From Spongospora subterranea f. sp. subterranea (taxonomy: Eukaryota; Endomyxa: Phytomyxea; Phytomyxea; Plasmodiophorida): a stretch of 64,000 bases of DNA. Location: positions 186,001 to 250,000 of the forward strand of contig JAUGWO010000064.1 in NCBI GenBank assembly GCA_049724395.1, written 5' to 3'. Each line of letters begins with the position of its first letter. The stretch's first letter is position 1. Under the pieces are notes generated by a model, which did not search any database, was not told where the DNA came from, and was given only the letters and a program-made list of their open reading frames with translations. Made by a program: the position numbers and the translations under genes. Shown one piece after another: positions 1 through 11,427 of this stretch.

Positions 1-1017
1 CATATACTGATCTGTTATCCACTTACGATTTTTTGTCGGCCGCGTTTCGAAAACTTGAATCAGGGCCATCAGCTTCTTCTTGCAAAGCAACTAGATATTT
101 CAAAACACATTCCACAACTGCCACCCTGATCGTAACAGAATTACGAAGTACATCGATTGTTAACAGATGAATGGAACAAACGATTTTGATCGAACAGCTT
201 GAAATAAAGTGGTGACCCCAAGACCGTCTACTGAGTTGATCGCGGTAGGAAATTTCTCACAGATGAAATCGATCACGTCGATCCTGTAACCTCATTCAGT
301 GTTGGGTGACTTTGAACAACAGGATTGGCGACATACTGGCCATGTTTAATAGCAATGAAAAGTGGAGTATCCCCCCACCATTTTGTTGGTATCATCGGGT
401 CAGCACCATTTTTAAATAGAAACTGCACAATATCCCTTTTGATGGAACAGCATCAACAAACTGATCGATATCAAGTGAAAGTACCAAACCAGAATTGGAG
501 ATATGCGGCCTCGATCATTGGTGTGCTTCCTCTTAAATTCTGAGCATTGATGATGTTGCCCATGTTCGTCCTTCGAGAAAGTAACCAACAGTTATTGACC
601 AAATTTACGAAGGTGTTTTCACTTACGATTTGTGGTCCGCCGAATTTCGCATATTACGATCGACATTTAAAACAAATTCGATAGCTTCCACCCTGAAGCA
701 ACAGAAATCAATTAGGAGATCGGCTGTCACCACTAGAATGGCAATTACGATCGTGATTTGACGGCTTTGAAGATAAGAGATTCTTCATAGGAATCTTGTG
801 CGTAGATCGCCATAGGATTGGCGTCACACTGGCCATATTCAGCAGAAATGTGAAGTAGAGTGTCTCGACTATTTGTTGGTATCAAGGGATCAGCACCCTT
901 TACCCACAGAGTATTTGTTTGCGATGGTCCCGACTCGTCACCAGCTAACATCGGCTTATAAAAACATATCACAGAAATCAACAACATAAACAATTCCCTG
1001 TGCCATTGCCACAACAT
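1..1017 (-). CDS. Ankyrin-repeat protein, 3' part beyond window
   Basis: The reading direction is from 1017 down to base 1 and the gene runs off the window. Two copies of an ankyrin-type unit can be read, one with GADPLIPT and LLHISAEYG near 900-820, the other with GADPMIPTK and TPLFIAIKHGQ near 410-340, plus an INAQNLRGSTPM ankyrin turn near 555-515. Exon 1 ends at 749 and exon 2 spans 627-692; a later exon near 110-25 has the same borders. Introns are about 50-65 bp and share phase 2. The ATG at 1017 is followed by a hydrophobic run (FMLLISVICFY) that could be a signal anchor, though upstream exons may exist. Ankyrin repeats mediate protein binding; no enzymatic domain is seen. The target is unknown. 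Confidence 0.72.
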
Positions 1018-1229
1018 TGTGAACAGAGCGATTTCAGAAATGAGCGATCCGACGGATTCTTCTACGGAGTTTCAATGTGAACTGGCGCCATGTCACAAGT
1101 CACATCCCGTAACAGTAACAGTCCCGTAACCCAGTGTGCTCATCCACTAGCCGCTCTACCCGGCGATGTCACGGATTTTTGCATTTTACCGTGCGGATTG
1201 TCAATTCTTCGTTTCCGAAATGAGTTCTT

Positions 1230-1485
1230 GTGATTTATCAGTTTGTCCCATCCGCCTTCGAGCCCTCTGATGAGGTTGATGAAATTTTTCAGTTCACAAA
1301 AGAGGCAGACGATACTTGTAATGGTGTGGTGCAGTGGTGGGCTTCTATTATTGGCCAAAAGCGCTTTCCGACAATTGCATTTCTGGCGCGTGATACTCTA
1401 ATGTGCATTTGGGAGCTTCTGTGCTCTCAGAGGGCGCTTTTTCGGATAGCGGTCACTTTGTAGTTCCGACAGGTCACGCTTAAAG
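1230..1485 (+). mobile_element. hAT transposase C-terminal remnant
   Basis: The plus strand reads a segment with QWWASI, FPTIAFLARD and then, after a one-base shift of frame, GAFSDSGHFV. This order (WW, then FP..a.lARD.L, then a ser-rich FSdsGh motif) is the dimerisation region at the C-terminus of hAT-family transposases. Nothing upstream gives the catalytic domain, so this is a short decayed fragment of a plain DNA transposon. No terminal repeats or 8-bp target duplication could be recognised around it. Confidence 0.68.
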
Positions 1486-1878
1486 GATGACAATATCTCA
1501 ATGATGATGAAGCTTCGGTAGTGGAACCGCTTGATGAATAATTACAAACCCAGTACTGTACGTGTCTATCAATTCAACATTGAACACAGGATCGTTCACC
1601 ATTGCCAGAATAACCGGCTAGCTGTCGGTTTGAGGCAAAATCTGTAGCCGGCTAGCCGTGGACTCCCCTACGTAGGGAATGCGAGAACCGTCGAAAATTT
1701 GGAGATTCCTGATACAGTAATCATCCTAATAATACATTGGGAAATTTGACATAGGGTTCAGGGTCTAAGTTAAAAAATTTGCATTCTGGGGTTCAGGGTG
1801 TTAATAAATCTCAAAACACAGCATTTTTTGAGTGATACAAAATGCCTCAAAAACCCAAAAGTCTAAGCTCCCTAACAA
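1486..1878. other. Unassigned spacer
   Basis: About 390 bp with no convincing coding segment on either strand. It holds a repeated GGCTAGC-like motif near 1615-1655 and A-rich stretches. I see no RNA gene or element ends. Confidence 0.5.
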
Positions 1879-2588
1879 TTAGACAATGAATAAATCTAAG
1901 GAGAGCTCTTGATTGTTTTTTTTTTGGATCCAACAGCATTCCAATGCAACAAATGACCCAACACCAATCAGTGCTCCGAACGTGTCGAATCCCAACGGCA
2001 TTGAACGATGCAACGCGACAATCAAACCTACCACTTGCGAATCGAGGATTGGTTGATTGTGGACAGATTTCAATTCATCCATCAACAGATGAATTTTTCG
2101 ATGCGCTATCAGTGCCTGTGTCGTTTGACACTTCTTCCCACATGTTTTGCACAAACAATCGCTCAGCGACTGTGCGCGGACAGTCGACAGCAATGAATTT
2201 AGATCCATTCTTCTCAATGGAACACTGACCGAAAAAACTAGTGAAGCGTTGACTGCACCTGTTTGGTTGAGCCAACTGAAACATCACTATTCCTGGACGA
2301 GCTTAAATCACAGCTCGTCTCCCTTCTGCTCGAAGAGGCAGACCCGCTAGACGTGGTGCAAATCACCGACAAATCACCTGACGATGCGACGACAGGCAGT
2401 GTGACAATCACCCGACCAATTATCGAGCGATTCAACGCAGAGAACTCTGAGTCGTCGATCGCGCCGGCTTTGAGCAGGGCGTTCAGCTCCTTCAGCTGAT
2501 TGATGAACGACTCCGACATGAAGCGGCAATGAAACTCGACGTGCAATGGCCACTGTGTCGAGAACGAAGTGTGCAGAAATATTCCCAC
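1879..2588 (-). mobile_element. Remnant of pogo-like element, zinc-finger module
   Basis: On the minus strand, in shifting frames, lie LKELNALLKAGAIDDSEF, then QSTLH and FFGQ, then a C2H2 finger (CKTCGKKC...LIAHRKIH). The same order (VKELRDLRADGTISNDEF, QSTLHKYFGP, CEVCKKIC...LLSHAKIH) occurs in the first part of the transposase gene at 40488-41072, so this is a diverged relative of that transposon. Only the N-terminal module is seen; the DDE domain is absent here. The reading frame is broken at least twice. It could instead be a host gene related to the transposase N-terminus, but the broken frames favour a dead copy. Confidence 0.62.
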
Positions 2589-2639
2589 AAAATCATTCCA
2601 TCAAGACTTTTTTCGCTGAAATTGGGGGTGTGAATTTGG

Positions 2640-3323
2640 TGCTGAGAACTAAGACTTTTGCCAAACTGATCCGGGGTCGACGGGTCTTACGGTCCCAATT
2701 CAGAGTTCAGGCCTTGATAGACATAGTCTTGTCACAATGAACTGTATCCTTCACCGCTCACTCGTCCAATTGCACAATGGCGCGCTCCCATTTTACCTCA
2801 ATGGCAGAAATAAAATATATATTCCCCAGCCTATTCAAATTCGTCGTATTTTCGATGCAGTAATTGGCAGTCATCGTCGCGGCAGGTGCCATGCCCGGGG
2901 ACGGCTGAGCTCCTGGCAGCTAGAGCGATACGGAAATTGACCCCTCATTCCTGCAATCCTCATCACGAACTTCCAGTTCATGATCAACGAGTGGATGCCA
3001 CTCAGGAGGTTTCAACATCCGTCCCGTCCAAACTTCACATTTCGTTTACCCATCCAGCAGCGCTCGCTGATCGATTCCATCGCTATTCGGGATCGTGCAC
3101 AACCTGCACGCATGGTTTGGGAAGTTCCCAGATACAACTTTTGTGCCCAGTGAAGGTTAAGATGGCACCTATTGAACACTTCGATCTTGAGCCAGATACA
3201 ACTGAAGGCAGAACGATTGCTGAAGAGTACAGCCTGCAAATGCAGAAGGAAATTGCTGAAATTAATCGATTGCATCAGGATACGATAATTGCTTTCACGA
3301 ATTTTGAAGACAAATTGGAATGA
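2640..3323 (+). CDS. Possible unrecognised gene exons
   Basis: Two plus-strand segments look protein-like but match no family I know. The first (about 2737-2935) contains ILHRSLVQLHNG and IYIPQPIQIRRIF. The second ends at 3323 with a hydrophilic, probably helical tail (IAEEYSLQMQKEIAEINRLH). A candidate GT-AG intron could lie between them, but neither the start nor the splice pattern can be fixed. There is no transposon signature. Treat it as a hypothesis; the true coding content may be shorter. Confidence 0.28.
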
Positions 3324-4540
3324 TTGGTTTTAATATCTGTAAAAAATTGTACACACGACGATACTATTGGGTAAAAGGGGTGATTCTGGCTACTGGCTTT
3401 AATTTCAGCAATTTCCATCTGGAATTAGTCAGCTGATATCCTGCTTGTGTTCGTCCTGCAAATGTACCTGGCTAAATATCCATACGTTCCGCCTCTCAAT
3501 ATCGGCGAGAAGCGCGAAAAAAAATATATACCAGACGTATCAGAAATCCAAAGTGAAATTGAACAGCCAAATTCCTGACAGATTCTGCCTGCCCTGACCA
3601 ACCGGAAGCGCAAAACAATATTCTAAGATCAACCTATATTCATAATTGCAAAAATGAAATAGTGTTCCGATACGGGGACCATGTCCTGAACGAGGTCGTT
3701 GTGCTGTATAAGAATACATAGCCCAAAACTAAAATCGATTTCTAGATCCAGAATCTCACAGAATCACGATACAGTAGATAAATATACACTTGAGTGTGTT
3801 TACAAGTGACTGCGGACAGTGCGTGACCTTGATACTTCTTTTGACCATATGGGGCACAACAGGATTTTTCGCAACGTGCGTCTTCCCATGGCAATCGCTT
3901 TCGGACCACGAGAGGACACGTCACCCGATAGCTCATATCTGGCACATTAGGCCCAATCGATGTTATGAACAGGAAATAATGAAGTTGAGAGATGTAGACG
4001 AGGAAGCAAGCTAGAGAAGGGGGGGCCGGAGCGGGAGCTAGAAGGAGAGAACTTGGACGAGGGAGGGAGGCGAATATGGGAGCTAGAGGAATCGGGACGA
4101 AGACAGACGAATACGGGAACCAAACCGATTCAAAAACGGCGTTAACCAAACTGAGGTTAGCTCAGTTCGGTTTACACGGCACAATGTGTATTAGATACAA
4201 TAGAGAAAAGGCGCCTCATCGGGTTGCGCCTCCTGACAATCGCGAATCGGACAGTGTCTCAAGTGATGAAGACGATGAAGCAGCGGCATCTCGTCGAACC
4301 GTCTGCGGCCATCTGAACCGATAAAATTGATATCATTGCTACACAAGTCCCTCACAACAGTATCAAATGTGGATATCTGTTCAAGCGGTCGCCGCAAGAG
4401 GAGTACTCCTAAAGTGTGTGAATTGCAATTATTTTTATACAACGCGGAGAGAGCCGAGTCGCTCCTAAAGTATTAAACAATTAAACGTGGGGTATATAGG
4501 ACTCCTACCATAGGCAACCTAGCGAGGATGTCGGACGACA
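3324..4540. other. Unassigned stretch with purine-rich tract
   Basis: Around 1.2 kb in which I recognise no gene. A G/A-rich tract at about 4014-4095 is low in complexity. An open minus-strand stretch at 3742-4149 and plus-strand stretches at 3790-4014 and 4076-4324 have no recognisable domain. A short plus-strand run near 3460-3500 (KYPYVPPLNI) faintly recalls a RWD/UBC-type motif but is not enough to call. Confidence 0.4.
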
Positions 4541-5400
4541 ACGGCAGGCGTTTTTGTGTTTATAAACCGTGGCAATTTCTTAACTTGTAGAACTGTGTGA
4601 GTCAAACCGATTTGCCGACGCTTAATGCCAATGACGCTGTCTTGGTTATTGTAATATTGCTGCAACAACGATTGATCGTAACCCTTTTTCATGATATTTC
4701 TTCATTGAAATCTCTTGAGTTGGTACATATCTCTTCAAACACTGTGTGGGTTGGTGATAATCCCTGAACGGGACAATAGGGGGAGCGAGTTAACGTGTTA
4801 CAGTAGGATGATGCATACAGCCCCGTACTGCACTATTCTGTACTATAGCGTTGGTACCGTCCTGTACTATAGCGTCAGCCCCGTACTGCACTATTCTGTA
4901 CTATAGCGTTGGTACCGTACTGTACTATAGCGTGTAGGGTGACAAGCTCGTCAGTCCAGTTCATCGTCCCTCCATCGTTTAATGTATTCCTACCTCAATT
5001 ATCGTCGCCGAGTTGTCCTATTGCTCCTGATTCTCGTCACCGTTCTTGCCGTATCAGCCAGGATTTCGTACGTCATTCTGCCATGTATCCGAATCTGTAA
5101 GGAATGATTCCTTCCATTAGGGGAGTTGTATTTTGGATCGGTTGGGCGACGATAGCGATCGCGCTTGCGACAATGCTTTTGATTGATGTCATGTTTATGG
5201 GCGAAAATCAATTTATATACGAGCCTGATTTTATGGTACAAAATACGTGCAGTAATTGTTTCTTGATAATAATTGGTTGAAACTATTAGGCTTGGCAGGC
5301 AAAAAATGATTTATGAGGCAAAACTGATCTTTGGCGTAAAATAAATATAAAATCCTTCAACATGGAAAAGAAACTTCAGTTGAACCGAGCTTCAGTTAGC
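4541..5400. other. Unassigned stretch with small hydrophobic ORFs
   Basis: The plus strand carries two short hydrophobic open segments, 4982-5104 (ATG start, RRRVVLLLLILVTVLAV core) and 5105-5275 (VVFWIGWATIAIALATMLLI core), each with one possible membrane helix. They might be exons of a small membrane protein, but phases do not join cleanly. A 58-bp tandem duplication lies just upstream at 4818-4933. No family is recognised. Confidence 0.3.
4818..4933. repeat. 58-bp tandem repeat, two copies
   Basis: Copies occupy 4818-4875 and 4876-4933 and begin CAGCCCCGTACTGC. They differ at one position (CCGTCCTG versus CCGTACTG). Each unit itself contains two TGTACTATAGCGT modules, so the unit probably arose from a shorter internal duplication. 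Confidence 0.93.
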
Positions 5401-5413
5401 TTACATGTTTACT

Positions 5414-6609
5414 TCATCTTAACTTCAAGAGCGACTCAGCCTTTGTGCTTGTCCAATGACACTCGTCGTTGATTTTGATATTCTCCTGGTGATCTTTACA
5501 TTTTTGTATCCAAATCTTTCGCAACGACTTATTTATGCATTCCCATTGACTATCAGAAAGATCTTTCGCCACAGCAGCGAAAAATAGCGCCTTTCGATGA
5601 ACGCGTTTTATTTCGGCCCGGTCCGTTCCAGAAATAAAATGTGATGCATCGCTCAATAATTGCATTAGCTCAATAAACGCTCTTTCGAATGATCTCGTGT
5701 TGATGATCCAAACGACATCGTAAATCGCAATGAGGCAAACAAGTAAACGGTCAAGCTTGACCGACCGTTCGAGGAACATTGATACGATTTGATCAACATT
5801 AAACGAGTGCTTCGAGCTGGATGTAAGAATAGTTGATAATGCGAAGAAATCCTTTAACGAAGCCGGCCAGTCGGAAAGTAGATCGCCATCATACCGTCTT
5901 AAGCAAAATGCAATCGAGAGTAGGCCATCGCATACATGGGCAGGTAGAGAAGGAGATATCTCCCCTCGGTGAAGCTTTTCGATCGATGGAAAATGATTAC
6001 TTGTTTGCCATGCTTCTTCCATGTCGACGATGCCAACTAGAAATAAATCAGTATGGGAGGGGGGATCATCGTTAATACAGTGCACATTTACCACGAGCGA
6101 CTGGTAATTTATCCCATTGCTGAAAATCCTCCAGAATCTGTAAGGGATCGGTCCCGTATTCCGAGATCCACCAAGGTTTCCACAACTCGATCTTGACCAT
6201 TCCATTTGATGCATCCTGCACGTCTGAAAACTATTGGTACAGAATAAACCCTAAACCTGAAGGATTACTTTTACTGACATTGACGAAATTCCTCTCGGAG
6301 CTCATCGGTAAGGTGCTGCTCTGTCAATTTACCGCTTATTGCAAGCTCTTCAAGACATAAAAGATTATCATCCCAGTCGGCAGCTTGCTCATCTTCCTCG
6401 CGTTCTTCAGCATTACTCTGTAAAGCCTGTCGAAATTCGGCTGTAGCAGTTCGTTTCGGCAAAGACATGCATTGCTCTTTGAAAAACGATTCGGTACATT
6501 GCGAATCGTGCTGGGAATAGCATTCAACCGAACAATAAGGTGATCTGCATTTGGGGCAGCGATATCTAGATGGGGACGAGCATACAGGACAGACATTATC
6601 AAGATCCAT
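5414..6609 (-). CDS. ZNHIT2: ZNHIT2-like HIT zinc-finger protein
   Basis: Three exons (6280/6279-6609, 6092-6223, 5414-6036) join in phase to 361 residues; introns are 55 bp each. The N-terminus carries a HIT-type zinc finger: CPVCSSPSRYRCPKC, then YCSVECYSQHDSQC. Exon 2 contains the LWKPWW motif typical of ZNHIT2, and the remainder is the helical C-terminal region of the family. In other eukaryotes ZNHIT2 works with the R2TP/PAQosome chaperone in assembling U5 snRNP and other RNPs; the same role is inferred here. The start is the first ATG before the finger. It lies 100 bp downstream of the GPI stop, on the same strand. No frame disruption is needed, and the length is close to the human protein. 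Confidence 0.9.
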
Positions 6610-6709
6610 TGATTCTTGCCCGGATGATTGATTTGACCGCGCTCCGCAGTTCGATCACAACTATCTCACGCAAATTATGCAGCGAGTCCGATTCGCTTTT
6701 ATTCAATGG

Positions 6710-8951
6710 TTAGTGCTTTCCATCAAGATACTGGGCCAATAGGGCTCGCGTTGACGAGTTGAAATTATTGCTGATAGGTGCAGACTTGGTCCGACTAACT
6801 TGCAATTGATCCCGTAATTTGTTACCGAGCTGCTTTCCGAGCTCAACTCCCCACTGATCGAAACTGTTAATTCCCCAAATTGCTCCTTGCACCATTGTTC
6901 GGTGCTCGTTAGATGGCTAGTAATTGCCCGACAGTGTATGCCGAAAGTTCGGTCAAAAGCAAACTGAATTTCAAATTAATCCGCCATTAAGAAACTTCAC
7001 ACGGATCGATTACCTGGAAGACGGTCGGTTACCAGGAAAATATTTGTGAGGCATCAACTCCATGGGAACATGCTCATCCTAATGTAATTAAATCAGTACC
7101 AAGGTGAAAAAATTTTGTAAACGGTTACCATGAGCTGGTCTTCCTGTTTACCCAATGCTAGAGCATCCGGCTGACTGAAAAATGCCGCCATCAATTCGTC
7201 GTGATTGGACACCGGGTCTCCAGGTAAGCTAACTGGGTTCTGGGAGCGAACAAAACCAACAAAATCTGCAGGTACGACTTGACCTTGATGCAACAATTGA
7301 TAAAATGAATGTTGTCCATTTGTGCCCTAAAGTACAACTTGAGAATGATTGAATCTAGATTATATACCTGTTAATACACACCGGTTCACCGAAGTTGATT
7401 TCTCCACAAGAAAACGGAAGGGTCTGTCCCTCAACGGTGACTCGTTTACCGTTGGACTCCCATGTCGACTTGCTGTATATGGGCCACAAACCGACATAGG
7501 GCCTCGCTAAAGGCAACGAATCAGGTCCCTGTATGAAAAGATTCGGACAAGGCTGACCTATAAGGAAGAAGCGCACGGGTTGGGTACTTGAGGAAGCTCG
7601 AGTTCCACACACCAAGTAAACCTGATGTAAAAATACGTATCAAATCTGGTTCCCCAAACGCGACGGAATTGCAATACCTAAAACAACTGGAATGTTTTTT
7701 TGATGGGGGGCATGCAAGAAATGTTGATCGATTGATCTTGCCCCGTTTAAGAATTCTTTAACAACATCAAACCCGTATTGCAGAGCAAGCGGTAGTAATC
7801 CAACAGCACTGGTGACGGAATATCGCCCACCAACCCAATCCCAGAAGGCGAATATATTATCAGCATCAATGCCAAATTCCGTCACGGCTAATATTTCAAG
7901 TGCGTTGGCATATGTTCAGCAATGATTAAACATCCAGTAGTACCTTTGATGTTGGTGCTAACGGCAACCATGTGTTTTGCTGTGGCTTCAACACCAAGCG
8001 CCTATTTGTAAGAATCATTGAACTGGGTCGTCATTGTATGACACTTTTCTCACATCGGTTATCCACTTGCGAGCAGTACGAGCGTTCAGCATCGTCTCCA
8101 CCGTTGTAAACGTTTTAGAGATGATTATGACCAGGGTTGTAGCAGGTGAAAGATCTTCGGTCGCCCGGGCAAAAGCAACAGGATCAACATTTGCAATAAC
8201 TGCATATCATCAGTTTAAGAAAAAACTTTTAACAACGCCTACAGCGAAGGCGACGTCCTTTCGCAGCAGCATATGCATTTGGTTCATTTTTAAGAGCCTC
8301 ATGAACGAATTCAGAACCCAGATAAGAACCTCCAATTCCGATAGAAATAACGTCTTTGAAAGGTTGGCCAGTATGGCCAACAATATCTTTGCCCGACCGG
8401 AACTGTGAGAATATGAACAACATTCATCAGAAATGAATTTGAAGATCTACGTTGTGAGAAAAGTTTTGAATTTGGTCTCGGACGGCGATAACGTCAGGAA
8501 CAATGTTAATTCCGTTCGCCTGGTAAAAATCGTGAGGAGCGGCGCGTAAGGCAATATGCAAAACTACAGTGATTGTTATCCGACGCATCGCAGACACAAA
8601 CCGAGGCAAATACCTGGACGATTTTCAGTCGAGTTGATGGGTGCCCCGCTGGCCATGGATTTGATTTTCCCAGAAAGATTTTGCTGTTCGGCGAGATCTG
8701 TATGCAAAATTAATACCGAGTATTATGGTAGGAGTAATCTTATTACCATGAAGAAGGAGCATAGTCTTATTGGTTGCCCTCTGACGAGCATAATCCAATG
8801 TAATTCCCTCGGCCTGAACTGTGAGGAAATCGTTTCGCTCCTCATCTTGAAGAAGGTTTTTCAAATGCGTGGGCTGGATTTCATCCTGGGCGTGAGCTTG
8901 CAGCGCGGCCCAGGCAGGAGTCTCGTTTACCAAACGCGCAGGGTTGGCCAT
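6710..8951 (-). CDS. GPI: Glucose-6-phosphate isomerase
   Basis: Twelve exons: 8747-8951, 8614-8697, 8451-8563, 8243-8402, 8054-8199, 7944-8001, 7678-7887, 7558-7621, 7382-7506, 7129-7326, 7014-7078, 6710-6963. Introns are 43-56 bp. The product is about 559 residues, as in animals. It interconverts glucose-6-phosphate and fructose-6-phosphate in cytosolic glycolysis. Visible motifs include [14 protein letters not shown], the SKTFTT phosphate loop, the [16 protein letters not shown] signature, [15 protein letters not shown] and [12 protein letters not shown] with the conserved catalytic region. Phase closes only if one extra base is dropped in two homopolymers, the CCC at 7459-7461 and the TT at 6909-6910; these look like sequence errors. 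The ATG at 8951 heads a normal N-terminus. The gene is divergent from the splicing factor at 9240. Confidence 0.97.
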
Positions 8952-9239
8952 ACTAATCGATTTGTTAAGACAAATGAATATATTGGCTGATGAGACCAGC
9001 GAGAGATCCTTGATTCACCAGATTTTCAGCGGTGCAGTGGAGCAGCCTCTAGCACACTCACCGCACTCCTTCTGGTACGTTGCTATCGTTACACATCGAG
9101 TCCTCATTATCGGCGCAGACGCGCAGTATTCAGTGACAGTACAACATTCCGGAATAATCTCAGGGTAGAGAATTGGTTGAGCGCATATTCAATCTCATTT
9201 CCGTAATTACAGCAGGTCTTGTTGATCCAGCGATAATCA

Positions 9240-11267
9240 ATGCAGGATATTGCTGATGCTGGCGCTGAAAGCAGTCGGCTGCACAGTATCTTGAATCGGC
9301 CGCTCTCGACAGATGATTTCACACAATCATTGAATATTCGGGCTCGCCCATATTCCCTGATCTCTCCGGAGTCGCAACCAAAGGCGCATATATGGGCTGC
9401 TTCAAAAGCCTATTTATTACCATTACCCGGTATTGTTGATTTAGTAATTAGCGCTTTCAATTAAACTCTTTCAGAGAAGCCTTCCGATTCAGTTGACCGG
9501 TACGATGTAAGACATTCCATGGATTCTGTGCAGTTCGCCATGGTCAAAGAGTTCAAGAATGGAAGGGTGTCCAATTGTTCCAATGTGTATTTGAACGATG
9601 ATGATATGATGACCCAGAATCTGTTGGATCAATTGCAATTTGAGAGATATTCTGATCTTGTTTTTTCAAATGGTATGTGGGGTAAATACCTTTGCTGTTA
9701 ATGTTCAATGATGATCAGAGTCGCATGAGGAAGCCATGCAAGACGACATTGTCGAAACAATTAACACTGCCGCCGATTTGGAAGCTCCAACTATTCCGTT
9801 TATTCATCCGTCTAGACAAATTCAACCCATTGATCATGGGACGTCTCGTCGCCGTCGACGATTCCAGCCGTCGTTTTCGGTTCCCGATTCTATAACAGTA
9901 ATTGTACGGAATTAGGATACTGAGACACAGCTTGGCAAATGTCTGATTGTTTATGCAGCCCGAGTCGCTCGATGAACACGTTTTAATCGAGAAAACAGCT
10001 GCTTTTATCAAAGAGAAAGGGACACAACAAGAAATATGGATGAAAGCCAAACAAGTAAGAAACAGCCCTAGTTGAGGATGTCGTGTAGTTCCTTACTCGT
10101 GACGCGTAATTTAGTCGAGCAATCCAAAATTTCAGTTTCTGCTAGAAGATCATGCGCTTCATGCCTATTACGCATGGCTAAAGGATACAGGAATTAAGCA
10201 TCATCAGTCTACTCTACAATCTATAAGCAACGATTACAGTTCTGAAAGTGATGATGATAACCAAGATAAAAAGGATGACATTACCCAGCAAATTGCTGAA
10301 CTGAAGAAGCGCATGTTTCCAGTTCAACGGAGCAGCTTCGTCGTCCCCCCAGGAAAAACGGTGCTTATCATCGAAAGACTAGTTCATTGCATCAAAAGCG
10401 AAGGAATATGGTTCGAAGCCGTAGTTCGTGCTCACCATTTGCAAGGGGATCTGCTCTCTTTTTTAGATCCCGACAATGAATATCACCAATTTTACGAGGA
10501 AATCAAATCTCGAGCAATAGCACAGTCTTCGGTAGTCAATGATGTTCACCAAACCGCATCAAGTCAGTTACGATTTCCACATCAGGAATATCGTAACCCA
10601 GTTGGCCATGCCTTAAATGCTGGATTGCCCACTTCCGAGTTTCAAGAATCATTGGTTTTACCAGAAAAGGTCGGGTACCATATCTGCCATAGGGCCCCTT
10701 TGCTTTCCAGGAGTTGATAACCACTTCAGCTTTATTCCTATAAGAAAGACTCCATTTTCAACCAGTGGGTGTTCTCACGCTTCGTTTATGTTCATTCGTG
10801 TTTGGTAGACTTCCTCTGAAGTATGTCTATAGGCGGCAGCTGTCAACGCCTTGAAAAGTTCACGTCACGATGAGCCGAGGTTAGATTGTCGCAAAATCTG
10901 GTTGTGGTGTCCTTCAACTTTTTTATTGTCATGTGTTAGCCCACCGTCGCCTCCAAAGATCAAAACCTACAGCTCCTCATCTCGTAGTAGGAGTCGATCC
11001 TCTTCACTCCGCCGAAACCGTTCACATCGACATCTTTCTCGCTCTCCCCAGCGTCGATCCATCTGTCGGGACAGGCGTTCCCCATCGATACGGCGACGCA
11101 GGAGAAACCAATCACGATCGCGTAGTCGCGATTGTTCTTGGCGAAGAAGTCGATCTGCATCGATTCGGCATAGTCGTTCACACCGTACCCGTTATCGTCG
11201 TCGCTCTGCATCTTCATCATCGATTGAGGATAACAGGGCACACAGGTCTTTCAGGCGGAGAAGTTAA
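9240..11267 (+). CDS. SFSWAP: SURP/RS splicing regulator (SWAP family)
   Basis: Exons are 9240-9429, 9475-9672, 9719-9903, 9959-10054, one from 10136 to near 10570 or 10670, one or two small ones before 10910, and the last at 10940-11267. The N-terminal part carries the VDRYDVRHSMDSV motif of the suppressor-of-white-apricot N-terminal domain. Two SURP modules follow: IEKTAAFIKEKG...HAYYAW, split by the intron at 10055, and IERLVHCIKSEG...DNEYHQFYEEI. The C-terminus is an arginine-serine domain (SRSRSRSSS, RRRNQSRSRSRD). SURP proteins bind SF1 or other partners and regulate splice choice in the nucleus. The exact start is uncertain: an upstream ATG at 8974 is possible. The boundaries between 10570 and 10910 are also tentative. 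Confidence 0.83.
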
Positions 11268-11427
11268 GATGGACATCTGTAAAAATTATGAGCCATATTG
11301 GTTCGACGATCGACTAGCGGAAGAATCGGTCAGAATTTGAATTATATAAATTTATACAATTAGATTTTGAAATAACAATCGAAGTTCTGATATAATAATA
11401 CTCATGCGTGTGTCTGCATCTGTCGTA

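Noticed and set aside
4150-4190. tRNA-like D-arm sequence (TTAGCTCAGTTCGG)
   Set aside because: No matching acceptor stem, anticodon stem or T-arm could be arranged around it.
8974-9168. Separate small gene between GPI and the SURP factor
   Set aside because: More likely 5' UTR or a first exon of the SURP gene; no domain and no independent support.
10933-11340. 135-residue plus-strand ORF rich in Val and His
   Set aside because: It is an alternative frame of the RS-domain exon; low-complexity RS coding often leaves other frames open.
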